NCBI RefSeq assembly: GCF_039523795.1
Contig: NZ_BAAAFZ010000046.1
Location: 79,454-143,453, forward strand
Length of the DNA stretch: 64,000 nucleotides
Source of the DNA: Craurococcus roseus
Lineage (GTDB): Bacteria; Pseudomonadota; Alphaproteobacteria; Acetobacterales; Acetobacteraceae
Reading direction: 5' to 3'
The notes beneath the pieces were generated by a model that worked only from the letters and a program-made list of their open reading frames with translations, searched no databases and was not told the origin of the DNA. Below are positions 25,338-33,845 of the stretch, piece after piece. How positions within the stretch are numbered: the first letter of the stretch is position 1; every line of letters begins with the position of its first letter. The translations under genes were made by a program, and so were the position numbers.

Positions 25338-26334
25338 TCGGGCGGCTGGTGCGCGCCGCCGTCCGCCGCCGGGAGGAGGCGCTGCCCGCTGCGCCTCCGC
25401 CTGCCGCGCCGCCCGTCGTTGCGGCGCCCACCGAAATGCCGCCGCTGACGGCCCCCGAACTCCTGGCCGAGATCAACGCGGAGGTGCCGCCGGGCGTGGA
25501 CTGGCGCGGCGGGGCGTTGCGCTACGTCGCGGCGGAGTTCCGTAAGCACGGCGCCGAGGCGATGGCGCGCTACTTGCTGGCCAAGCCGCTGGCGCCGGTG
25601 CCCCCGGGCGGCCTGGGCGGCGGGCCGGCCCTGGTGGAGGACGTCGAGTACCTCCTGAACTTCGTCAACCTCGTCGCGCTGCTGGACCTCCCGGGCCGGG
25701 CGCGGGTGCTGGACGTTGCGTGCGGCAGCGGCTGGGTGTCGCACTTCCTGGCGCGCATGAACTACGACGCCCACGGCTTCGACATCTGCCCCGACATGGT
25801 GGAACTCGCCGAACGGCGCTTCCGCGAAGACCCGCTGCTCNNNNNNNNNNNNNNNNNNNNNCGCCCGCCGGCGGCCGCTTTTTCGTGCTGGACGCCGAGC
25901 GCGAGGAACTGCCCGCGGCGCTGCGCGGCACCTTCGACGCCATCGTAATGGAGAGCTGCGTCCACCACTTCCTCGACCCCGTTTCGGCGCTCGCCCACAT
26001 CGCCGCCGGGCTAAAGGAGGACGGGATCGCCGTGGTGATCGAGGGCGAGAACCGGCGCGGGCCGATCCGCCCCGAGTACCTCGCCGTAATGCGGGAATTC
26101 GACACGCTGGAGCGCCCCTACACGCGCCCGCAGATGGAGCGGATGCTGGTGCTCGCGGGGCTGCCCGCCTTCCGGTTCCTGGGCCGCGTGAACGGCTGGT
26201 TCGCCCCGGACGACCCGCGCGTGCCGCTGTTGCCGGAGATGGTGCGCGACGACGCGCGGGCGCGGAACCTCGCCGTCTGCGCCAGGACGCCGGCGGCCCT
26301 GGCGCGCGTCCTGCCCGGCCTACGGGCGGGCTGA
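25334..26334 (+). CDS. Class I SAM-dependent methyltransferase, broken by an assembly gap
   Basis: The start is GTG 25334, overlapping the dgoA stop. The first part has a Pro/Ala-rich N-terminus and then VLDVACGSGWVSHFLARM (SAM motif I) and HGFDICPDMVELAERRF. After 21 Ns, a different frame continues FFVLDAEREELPAALRGTFDAIVME, HHFLDPVSALAHIAAGLKEDG and a C-terminal half with RPQMERMLVLAGL. Both parts fit one methyltransferase of about 330 residues, so the gap must have a true length of 1 modulo 3, not 21. The product is probably cytosolic. Similar enzymes act in glycan or lipid modification; the substrate is not evident. Confidence 0.8.
25841..25861. other. Assembly gap of 21 N inside a methyltransferase gene
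   Basis: The N run interrupts the coding frame. The upstream reading frame has a codon ending at 25840; the downstream frame needs two bases (25862-25863) to complete its first codon, so the missing sequence is not a multiple of three. The gap length is therefore a placeholder or the run hides an indel. Confidence 0.95.
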
Positions 26335-26338
26335 ACGC

Positions 26339-28057
26339 TTACGCGCCGCCGCGGCGCCATTTCCGCTCGGCCTCGTCCCAAGCGGCCAGCGGTTGCAGGT
26401 CGGGCACCCAGGCGAGGCCCGTCTTCGCGTCGGATGAGACCGCCTCCGGCGTGACCACCGCATCGATCAGCGCCGGGCGGTTGGCGAGGGCGCGCTCGAT
26501 CGCCGGCTTGAGCTGCTCCTCCGTCTCCACGCGCTCGGCGTGCATCCCGAAGGCCCGCGCCATCGCCGCGTGGTCGCTGAACTGGAGCCGCGTGCCGACC
26601 ACCTTGCCGTGGGTGACGGCCTGGTCGTGGACCTCGATCTGCCAGGCGCCGTTGTTGGCGACGACGATCAGGACGGGCGCCTTGTGGCGGACGGCGGTGT
26701 CCACCTCGATGGCGTTGAAGCCGAAGGCGCCGTCGCCGGTCGCCACCACCACCGGGCGGTCCGGGAAGGCGAGGCCCGCCGCGATCCCGTAGGGCACGCC
26801 GACGCCGATGCAGCCGAAAGGCCCCGGGTCGAGCATCGCGGGCGCGGACAGGCCGACGCGGGCGAAGCTCAGGAAGTCGCCGCCGTCCACGACGACGATC
26901 GCGTCCGGGCCCATCGCGTCCTGGAGGGCGGCTAGCACCCGGTTCGGGTGCAGGCGGCCGTCGCCGCCGGGCGGGGCGTTCGCCATGGTTTGGCGGAGCT
27001 TGCGCGCCCGTTCCTCGTGGCTGGCGCGCAGCTTCGTCGCCCAGGCCCGGTCGAGCGCGGGCGCGCGGTTGCCGGCCGCTTCGACCAGGGCGCGGAGCGA
27101 CTCGGCCGGCGAGGCGAGGACTTCGACGGCGCCGCGCCGGTTGTCGCGCAGCTCCGCCGGGATGTCGGCGAGGCGGACGAACTTGGCCCCGCCGAACACG
27201 GCGGGGGAGCCGTAGGCGAGCTGGAAGTCGAGCCGGCGCCCGACGGTCAGCACCACGTCGGCGTCGCCCATCACCGCGCCGCGCATGGCGCCGACGACGG
27301 AGGGGTGCGCGTCGGGCACGAGGCCGCGGCTCTCGCCGGTGTCGAGGTAGACGGCGCCGAGGCGGTCCAGCAGCGCGACCAGCTCGGGGCCGGCGCCGCG
27401 GGCGCCGCGCCCGGAGATCACGAGCACGCGCCGCGCCGACCACAGCAGGTCCACCGCCTCGGCGATCCGGTCCGGGTCGGGCCCCGCCGCGGGGCGCGGC
27501 TTGGGGCGCAGGTGCTCCTCGAGCTGGACCGCCTTCGGCACGACGCTGCGCAGGGTGTCGGTCGGGAAGTCGATGTAGGCCGGGCCGGGCTCGCCGCCTT
27601 CGCCCATCGCGCGGGAGATGGCCTCGTCGAGTTCCGCCAGGGCGAGGTCCGGCTCGCGCACCGTGCGGGCGTAACGGGTGATCGCCCGCACGAGCCGGGT
27701 GTGGTCGAGGTCCTGGAGGCCGCCGCGGTTCTCCTGGGCGCGCGGGCTGGTGCCGGACAGGACGAGCACGGGCGCGCGCGAGACGTGGGCGTTGGCGATG
27801 CCTGTCATGGCGTTGGTGACGCCGGGGCCGGCGGTGACGAGGGCGACGCCGAGTTGGCCCGTCAGCTCGGCGTGGGCCTGGGCCATGTGGACGGCGGCCC
27901 GCTCGTCGCGCACGTCCACGATGCGGACGCCCTCGGCGTCGAGCCGCATCCAGATCGGCATGATGTGGCCGCCGCAGAGCGCGAAAACGCGCTCGACGCC
28001 GCGCCGCTTCAGCGAGCGCGCCACCAGGCCGGCGACGCTGTCGGGGTCTGTTTTCAA
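26339..28057 (-). CDS. ThDP-dependent acetolactate synthase-like / 2-hydroxyacyl-CoA lyase-like enzyme
   Basis: The 572-residue protein has the three domains of the ThDP decarboxylase superfamily. The N-terminal PYR domain has RDERAAVHMA (catalytic glutamate) and VTAGPGVTNAMTG; the central domain has RVLVISGRGARGAG; the PP domain has GDGAFGFNAIEVD and VANNGAW, which bind magnesium diphosphate. It could be acetolactate synthase, oxalyl-CoA decarboxylase-like or 2-hydroxyacyl-CoA lyase-like; no small subunit is nearby. The initiator is TTG 28057, supported by GGAGGTGA seven bases upstream. It follows an AEC transporter gene and an acyl-CoA synthetase gene on the same strand; an operon for a hydroxy acid or CoA thioester is possible. 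Confidence 0.85.
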   Translation of the reverse strand: MKTDPDSVAGLVARSLKRRGVERVFALCGGHIMPIWMRLDAEGVRIVDVRDERAAVHMAQAHAELTGQLGVALVTAGPGVTNAMTGIANAHVSRAPVLVLSGTSPRAQENRGGLQDLDHTRLVRAITRYARTVREPDLALAELDEAISRAMGEGGEPGPAYIDFPTDTLRSVVPKAVQLEEHLRPKPRPAAGPDPDRIAEAVDLLWSARRVLVISGRGARGAGPELVALLDRLGAVYLDTGESRGLVPDAHPSVVGAMRGAVMGDADVVLTVGRRLDFQLAYGSPAVFGGAKFVRLADIPAELRDNRRGAVEVLASPAESLRALVEAAGNRAPALDRAWATKLRASHEERARKLRQTMANAPPGGDGRLHPNRVLAALQDAMGPDAIVVVDGGDFLSFARVGLSAPAMLDPGPFGCIGVGVPYGIAAGLAFPDRPVVVATGDGAFGFNAIEVDTAVRHKAPVLIVVANNGAWQIEVHDQAVTHGKVVGTRLQFSDHAAMARAFGMHAERVETEEQLKPAIERALANRPALIDAVVTPEAVSSDAKTGLAWVPDLQPLAAWDEAERKWRRGGA

Positions 28058-28081
28058 GGTCCGGTCACCTCCGTGTCCGGC

Positions 28082-29014
28082 TCATCCGAGCCATGCTACG
28101 AGGAAAGAGACGGTCACGATCGAGATCAGGTGGGACGCCAGGATGGCGCCCGAGGTCACGCCCGTCTTGAGGCCGTAGAGCTTGGCGATGGTGAACGGGC
28201 CGGACCCGATCGGCAACGCGCTGAGGAGCACCGCCGGGTACGACCACGCGGGCGGCACGGCGAACACGTGGACCGCCAAGAGGGCCGTGACGGCGGGTTG
28301 GAACAGCAGCTTCAACCCGATCAGCACGCCGATCGTGGGGGCGTCGCTGGCCACCACGCCCTCTTGCGCGAGGAACAGGCCGATGCAGACCAGGGCGCAC
28401 GGCGAAGCGGCGCCGGCGAGCAAGTCGGCGAAGCGGTCGACCGGGGCCGGCAGGGGCGGCCCGGCCAAGGCCACCGCGAGCCCGGCCAGCGGCGCCAGGA
28501 ACAGCGGGTTGCGCAGCAGCGAGAACGAAATCCTGCCCGCCGCGCGGCCGAAGCCGGAGCCGCCGCGCAGATCGGCCTCGATGAGGGCGACGGCGAACAG
28601 GAACAGCGCGCAGGCCGTGAACAAGGAGGCGACGACGGCCGCGGGCAGGCTGTCCGGCCCGAAGACCAGGAGGCACAGCGGGATGCCCATGAAGCCGACG
28701 TTGCCGTAGGAGGCGTCCAGCCCTTCGATGCCCGCCTGCGCCACCCTCCGCCCGCGCCACCGGCTGAGGGCGAAGCCGAGCGCGAAGGTCGCGGCGATCC
28801 CGCCGCCGAACGCGAGCGAGAAGCCGGTTTGGCCGGCCTGCCCGGGCTCGATCTTCGCCATCGCCAGGAACATCAGCGCCGGGAGCGCCAGGTACACCGC
28901 GAAGCGGTTCAGGATGTCGGTGGCGGCGCGCGAGAACACCCCGAAGCGGCCGCAGAGGTACCCGGTGAGGATGAGCCCGAACAGCGGCAAGACGGCGTTC
29001 AGGACCGCTTGCAT
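28082..29014 (-). CDS. AEC family transporter (auxin efflux carrier-like)
   Basis: The 310-residue protein has ten predicted membrane helices and family features such as NRFAVYLALPALMFLAMAK near the N-terminus, DASYGNVGFMGIPL in the middle (crossover-like Asn/Pro motif), and LPIGSGPFTIAKLYG. AEC carriers export or take up organic acids such as malate and malonate. The gene sits 24 bases upstream of the ThDP enzyme's start and 91 bases after the acyl-CoA synthetase, on the same strand. The order suggests these three handle one organic acid or its CoA ester; the substrate is not readable. Confidence 0.88.
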   Translation of the reverse strand: MQAVLNAVLPLFGLILTGYLCGRFGVFSRAATDILNRFAVYLALPALMFLAMAKIEPGQAGQTGFSLAFGGGIAATFALGFALSRWRGRRVAQAGIEGLDASYGNVGFMGIPLCLLVFGPDSLPAAVVASLFTACALFLFAVALIEADLRGGSGFGRAAGRISFSLLRNPLFLAPLAGLAVALAGPPLPAPVDRFADLLAGAASPCALVCIGLFLAQEGVVASDAPTIGVLIGLKLLFQPAVTALLAVHVFAVPPAWSYPAVLLSALPIGSGPFTIAKLYGLKTGVTSGAILASHLISIVTVSFLVAWLG

Positions 29015-29105
29015 GGGCTCGCCCGGCCTCGGACGCCACGGCCACCGGCCAGCGCGGGACGGCGGCGCCGGCGGCGGCGGGCGCGGCCACGGCGCCGGGC
29101 CCGCC

Positions 29106-30695
29106 TCACGCGCCGCCCCCGCCCGGCGCCACGGTCCCGGCCGCCCCCGCGAGGCGCGCTTTGAGGGCCCGGTGGAGCACCTTGCCCAACGCGTTGCGCG
29201 GGATCTCGTCGTCGCGCACGAAGGAGCAGGAGCGCGGGCGCTTGTAGCCGGCGAGGCGGTCCCGGCCCCATTCCAGCAGGCCGGCCTCGTCCAGCGCGGC
29301 GCCGTCCCTCAGGACGACGACGGCGTGGACGCGCTCGCCCCATTTCGGGTCGGGCAAGCCGACCACGGCCACTTCCTTTACCGCCGGGTGGGCTGCGAGG
29401 GCCGTTTCCACCTCCGACGGGTAGACGTTCTCGCCGCCGGAGATGACCATGTTGCTCTTGCGGTCGACGAGGTGGATGTACCCGTCCTCGTCGCGGCGGG
29501 CCATGTCGCCGACCGAGCAATACTCGCCCCGGAACGCCTCCCTGGTCTTCTCCGGCAGCCTCCAGTAACCGTCGAACAGGTAAGGGGTGGAGGCGTAGAG
29601 TTCGCCGGGCTCGCCGTCCGGGACTTCCTGCCCGGCCTCGTCCAAGAGCTTGATCGGCGCCGAACCGACGCATTCCCGCCCGACCGAACCGAGCTTCGTG
29701 AACTGCTCATGCGGGTGGAGCATGGTGGCCCAGCCGAGCTCGGTCGCGCCGTAGAGTTCGAACAGGCCGGAACTCCGGAACATCTCCATCACGGCGCGTT
29801 TGGTTTCGGGCCGCGCGGGGGCAGAGGAGATCATGAGCTTGGTGACGCGGCCGAGGTCGTGGCGCGTGCGGACGGCTCCGGGCAGGTCGAGCATCGTGGC
29901 GTAGTGGGTCGGCACGAGGGAGGTGAAGGTGGAGCCGCCTTCGGCGAGCGTCCGGACGCAGTGCTCGGGGTCGAAGCTCTTGCGCGAGTAGATCGCCGTC
30001 TCGCCGCCGCAGTAGCCGAAAGCGCCGAAGAAGTTGAGCGAGTTCGCGTGGCACATCGGCATCACGAGCAAGGCCCCGTCGCGCCGGTGGATGCCGAGTT
30101 CGATCTCGGTGACGAGGGACAACAGGGCGGCGCCCTTGTGGTTGCGGATGGCGCCCTTGGGGTTGCCCGTCGTGCCCGAGGTGTACATCAGCGTCCACGG
30201 GTCCGTGGCCGCGACCGGCACGCCGGGCTCGCGGTCGCTCGCAGCGGAGAGTAGGTCTTCGTAAGCGCGGAAGCCGGCCGGGCACGGGCGCTCGCCGAAG
30301 TGGACCAGGTTCGCGGCCCGGATGGACAAGCCGGCGTGGATCTCCTCGACGACGCCCGCGAATTCGTCCTGGACGATGAGGGCCGAGGCGCCCGAGTCCT
30401 CCACGATGTAGAGGACCTCCGGGCCGAGGAGGCGGAAGTTGATGGGCACGGCGACCAGGCCGGCCTTGGCGGTCGCGGCGTAGATCTCCGCCCATTCCAA
30501 GCGGTTGTAGGCGAGGACCGCCACGCGGTCGCCTTTCGCCAAGCCCAGGCCGAGCAGGGCGTTGGCGAGGCGGCACGCCCTTCCGTTCCATTGCGAGAAG
30601 GTCGTGGCGCGTTCCAGGTCCCGCGCGCCCGTCCGGCCGCCGTGTAGGCGCGCGTGGGCCGCGAGCATCTGCCCGAAGGTCAACAATTCCCCCAT
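29106..30695 (-). CDS. AMP-dependent acyl-CoA synthetase
   Basis: The 529-residue protein is an ANL-family ligase that activates a carboxylate with ATP and CoA. Motifs are YTSGTTGNPKG (ATP P-loop), MPMCHANSLNFFGAF, LYGATELGW, GEYCSVGDMARRDEDGY, RKSNMVISGGENVYP and PRNALGKVLHR with the catalytic lysine. The acyl-binding region resembles medium- or long-chain synthetases; substrate is unknown. ATG 30695 follows GGGAGGAGGCGGG, an excellent site. It leads a probable three-gene run with the AEC carrier and ThDP enzyme. It is divergent from a TRAP transporter operon over 270 bases, so the two may be regulated together. Confidence 0.9.
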   Translation of the reverse strand: MGELLTFGQMLAAHARLHGGRTGARDLERATTFSQWNGRACRLANALLGLGLAKGDRVAVLAYNRLEWAEIYAATAKAGLVAVPINFRLLGPEVLYIVEDSGASALIVQDEFAGVVEEIHAGLSIRAANLVHFGERPCPAGFRAYEDLLSAASDREPGVPVAATDPWTLMYTSGTTGNPKGAIRNHKGAALLSLVTEIELGIHRRDGALLVMPMCHANSLNFFGAFGYCGGETAIYSRKSFDPEHCVRTLAEGGSTFTSLVPTHYATMLDLPGAVRTRHDLGRVTKLMISSAPARPETKRAVMEMFRSSGLFELYGATELGWATMLHPHEQFTKLGSVGRECVGSAPIKLLDEAGQEVPDGEPGELYASTPYLFDGYWRLPEKTREAFRGEYCSVGDMARRDEDGYIHLVDRKSNMVISGGENVYPSEVETALAAHPAVKEVAVVGLPDPKWGERVHAVVVLRDGAALDEAGLLEWGRDRLAGYKRPRSCSFVRDDEIPRNALGKVLHRALKARLAGAAGTVAPGGGGA

Positions 30696-30965
30696 TCCCG
30701 CCTCCTCCCGCAAACCGCGCGCGGCCCGTCCGCTCCGGCGTCCGCGCGGCCCTAATCGACACGCCCTGGTGCGATGTGTCCACCGGGTGGCTGGGGCGGC
30801 CGGGGCCGCGGGGCTCCTATCGCCGCCGCGTGGCCGCGCCCGGCGGCCTCAACAAACCGCAAGGCCGGCGATTCGGGCGCGGCGCGGGACCGCCGGCGCT
30901 TGAAACGGTTCGCGTCCGCCTCGATAACGGTCGCAGCCGCCAGAGCCCTTGAGGAACGTCCCGCC

Positions 30966-32021
30966 ATGCCGATCGACCGCCGCCGCCGCGCGCTCGCCCT
31001 GGGCGCGCTTTCCGCGCCCGCCTTGCTGCTCCGCGCCGCGCCGGCCCGCGCGCAGGAGACGACGCTCAGGCTGCACCACTTCCTGCCGGCGGTGAGCAAC
31101 GTCCACCGCTTCTTCCTCCAGCCCTGGGCGCAGAAGGTGCAAAGCGAGAGCGGGGGCAAGCTCCGCATCCAGATCTTCCCCGCCATGCAGCTCGGCGGTG
31201 CGCCGCCGCAACTCTTCGACCAGGCGCGGGACGGGGTGGCGGACATCATTTGGACCCTGCCTGGCAACACGCCGGGCCGCTTCCCGCGCATCGAGGTGTT
31301 CGAGCTGCCCTTCGTGGCGCACAAGAAGGCGATCGTGAACTGCAAGGCGGTGCAGGAGTTCGCGGGCAAGCACCTGCGTGAGGAGTTCAAGGAGGTCCAC
31401 CCGCTATGCGTCTGGGCGCACGGCGAGGGGCTCATCCACGCGCGCAAGGAGGTCCGCACCATGGACGACCTGCGCGGCCTCAAGCTGCGCTTCCCTTCGC
31501 GCCTGAACGGCGAAGCGCTGCGGGCGCTCGGCGCGGCGCCGGTGGGGATGCCGGTGCCGCAGGTCCCCGAGGCGGTGAGCCAAGGCGTGATCGACGGCGC
31601 GGTGGTGCCCTGGGAGGTGGTGCCGTCGCTGCGCCTGCACGAGATGCTCAAGTTCCACACGGAGGTCCCGGGCAGCCCCACGCTCTACACGACCACCTTC
31701 ATCCTGGCGATGAACAAGGCGAAGTACGAAGGGCTGCCGGACGACGCGCGCAAGGTGCTGGACGCGAACAGCGGCATGGTGGCCGCGGAGATGGCGGCGA
31801 AGCCCTGGGACGAGCAGGGGCCGGTCGTGGAGCAGATGGCGAAGCGGCGGGGGAACCAGGTCACCGTCATCACCGAGGAGGAAAAGGCGCGCTGGGTGCG
31901 GGCCACGCAGCCGGTGGTCGAGCAGTGGCAGGCGGGCACGCGCGAGCGCGGCTTCGACGGCTCGGCGCTGCTCGCGGAGGCGCGGGCGCTGGTGGCGAAG
32001 CACGGCCAGGGCTTTTCCTGA
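30966..32021 (+). CDS. TRAP transporter solute-binding protein (DctP family)
   Basis: The 351-residue periplasmic protein opens with a Tat-like signal (DRRRRALALGALSAPALLL, cleaved near RAQ) and has TLRLHHFLP, FPAMQLGGAPPQLFDQARDG, IEVFELPFV, and DLRGLKLRFPSR with the conserved arginine that grips the ligand's carboxylate. It should deliver an organic acid to the membrane subunits encoded directly downstream. GAGGAA precedes ATG 30966. The long 270-base divergent spacer to the acyl-CoA synthetase gene probably contains both promoters. The ligand is unknown. Confidence 0.92.
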   Translation: MPIDRRRRALALGALSAPALLLRAAPARAQETTLRLHHFLPAVSNVHRFFLQPWAQKVQSESGGKLRIQIFPAMQLGGAPPQLFDQARDGVADIIWTLPGNTPGRFPRIEVFELPFVAHKKAIVNCKAVQEFAGKHLREEFKEVHPLCVWAHGEGLIHARKEVRTMDDLRGLKLRFPSRLNGEALRALGAAPVGMPVPQVPEAVSQGVIDGAVVPWEVVPSLRLHEMLKFHTEVPGSPTLYTTTFILAMNKAKYEGLPDDARKVLDANSGMVAAEMAAKPWDEQGPVVEQMAKRRGNQVTVITEEEKARWVRATQPVVEQWQAGTRERGFDGSALLAEARALVAKHGQGFS

Positions 32022-32025
32022 GCGC

Positions 32026-32520
32026 GTGGCCGAGGGGCATTCCCGGCCGCGCGGCTGGACGGATCGGCTCGGCGGCGTCCTCGCCCTCGCCGGCGGGGCG
32101 GTGCTGCTCGGCGTCGCCCTGCTCACCTGCTGGAGCGTCGTGCAGCGCTGGTTGACGTCGCGGCCGGTGCCGGGCGACTTCGAGCTGGTCTCGCTCGGCT
32201 CCGGCGTGGCGGTGCTCGGCTTCCTGGCCTGGGGCACGGCGCGGCGCGCTTCCATCGTGGTGGACACCTTCACCGGCTGGCTGCCGCGGCGAGCGGCGGG
32301 CGCCCTGGACGCGTTCTGGATGCTTGTGTGGGCCGCCGCGGCCGCGCTGCTGGCGGAGCGGCTTTTCCAAGGCGCGCGCGAAACGCTCCGCAGCGGCACG
32401 ACGACCATGGTGCTCGGCTTCCCGACGTGGTGGGCGGTGGGCTTCGGGGCCCTCGCCTTCGCGGCCGTGGCGCTGGCGGCGCTGGCCTGGGTGCCGCGGC
32501 TGGGCCGGGGCGAAGGGTGA
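32026..32520 (+). CDS. TRAP transporter small permease (DctQ family)
   Basis: The 164-residue protein has four predicted membrane helices (around residues 17-38, 56-73, 90-112 and 134-156) with GVALLTCWSVVQRW, the usual first-helix sequence. With the DctM protein it forms the membrane part of a sodium-driven TRAP uptake system. It starts at GTG 32026, four bases after the binding-protein stop, and its TGA overlaps the next ATG (ATGA). Confidence 0.88.
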   Translation: MAEGHSRPRGWTDRLGGVLALAGGAVLLGVALLTCWSVVQRWLTSRPVPGDFELVSLGSGVAVLGFLAWGTARRASIVVDTFTGWLPRRAAGALDAFWMLVWAAAAALLAERLFQGARETLRSGTTTMVLGFPTWWAVGFGALAFAAVALAALAWVPRLGRGEG

Positions 32521-33845
32521 TGCCGCCGGAATTCGCAACCGCCGGCATCGGCTTCGCCGCGCTGCTCCTCCTGATCGCGCTGCGGGCGCCGGTGGGCCTT
32601 GCCATGCTGCTGGTGGGCGCGGGCGGCTACCTTTGGATCGTCGACGCCGGGGTGCTGCTGAACTACCTCAAGACCACGCCCTACCACCTCTTCGCCAACT
32701 ACACGCTCTCCGTCATCCCCCTGTTCATCCTCATGGGCGCGCTGGCGGAACGCGGCGGGCTGGCGCGCGACCTGTTCGACGCGGCGAACGCGCTGTTCGG
32801 GCGGAGGCCCGGCGGCATGGCGATGGGGGTGATCGGCGCCTCGGCCTGCTTCGGCGCGGTGTGCGGCAGCTCCGTCGCCACCACCGCCACCATCGGCCGC
32901 GCGGCGCTGCCGGAGCTCAAGCGCTTCGGCTACGACCCCGGGCTGGCGACCGGCACGGTGGCGGTGGGCGGGACGCTCGGCATCCTGATCCCGCCCTCCG
33001 TGATCCTGGTGGTGTATGCCATCAGCACGGAGCAGAACATCGCCAAGCTGTTCATGGCGGCGCTGGTGCCGGGGCTGTTGGCGACCCTGTTCTACGTGCT
33101 CACCATAGCCGTCCTGACGCGGCTGCGCCCCGCCCTGGCGCCGCCGGGCGGCGGGGTCGACGCGACCGAGCGGCGGCGCGTGCTGCTGAACGTGATCCCG
33201 GTGCTGCTGATCGCCGTGGTGGTGATCGGCGGCATCTACGGCGGCGTGTTCACGCCCACGGAGAGCGCCGCCATAGGCTGCGTGTCCACCCTGACGGTCG
33301 GGCTGGCGCGCCGCACCTTGAACGGCGCCGACGTCCGGGCGGCGCTGTTCGCCACCGCCGAGACCACGGCGATGATCTTCGTCATCCTGCTCGGCGCCGA
33401 GGTGTTCAACGCCTTCCTGGCGCTCAGCCAAGCGCCGGACCTGCTGGCGCTGTGGATCTCGGAGCAGGATTTCCCGCCCTACGGCGTGCTGGCGCTGCTG
33501 CTGTTCGCCTACATCGTGCTCGGCGCGGTGATGGACGAATTGGCGATGATCCTGCTGACCCTGCCGGTGTTCTTCCCGGTGGTAACGGCGCTGGACTTCG
33601 GCCTCGCCAGCGCGGAGGAGACGGCGATCTGGTTCGGCGTGCTGGTGCTGGTGGTGGTGGGCATCGGGCTGACGGCGCCGCCGATCGGGCTGAACGTGTT
33701 CGTCGTCTCGTCGCTGGCGCGGGACGTGCCGATCGCGCGCACCTACCGCGGCGTGCTGCCGTTCCTGGCGACGGACCTACTGCGGCTGGCGTTGCTGGTG
33801 ACCTTCCCGGCGCTGAGCCTCTGGCTGGTGCGGGCGCTGACCTAG
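32520..33845 (+). CDS. TRAP transporter large permease (DctM family)
   Basis: The 441-residue protein has about twelve membrane helices. DctM signatures include VIPLFILMGALAERGG, AMGVIGASACFGAVCGSSVATTATIGR, VGGTLGILIPPSVILVVYAI and FTPTESAAIG. It is the translocating subunit for the upstream binding protein. It starts four bases inside the DctQ-type gene. Its TAG and the stop of the converging ThDP gene share one CTAG tetranucleotide (33842-33845). Uptake of an organic acid beside an acyl-CoA synthetase would fit a catabolic module. Confidence 0.93.
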   Translation: MPPEFATAGIGFAALLLLIALRAPVGLAMLLVGAGGYLWIVDAGVLLNYLKTTPYHLFANYTLSVIPLFILMGALAERGGLARDLFDAANALFGRRPGGMAMGVIGASACFGAVCGSSVATTATIGRAALPELKRFGYDPGLATGTVAVGGTLGILIPPSVILVVYAISTEQNIAKLFMAALVPGLLATLFYVLTIAVLTRLRPALAPPGGGVDATERRRVLLNVIPVLLIAVVVIGGIYGGVFTPTESAAIGCVSTLTVGLARRTLNGADVRAALFATAETTAMIFVILLGAEVFNAFLALSQAPDLLALWISEQDFPPYGVLALLLFAYIVLGAVMDELAMILLTLPVFFPVVTALDFGLASAEETAIWFGVLVLVVVGIGLTAPPIGLNVFVVSSLARDVPIARTYRGVLPFLATDLLRLALLVTFPALSLWLVRALT

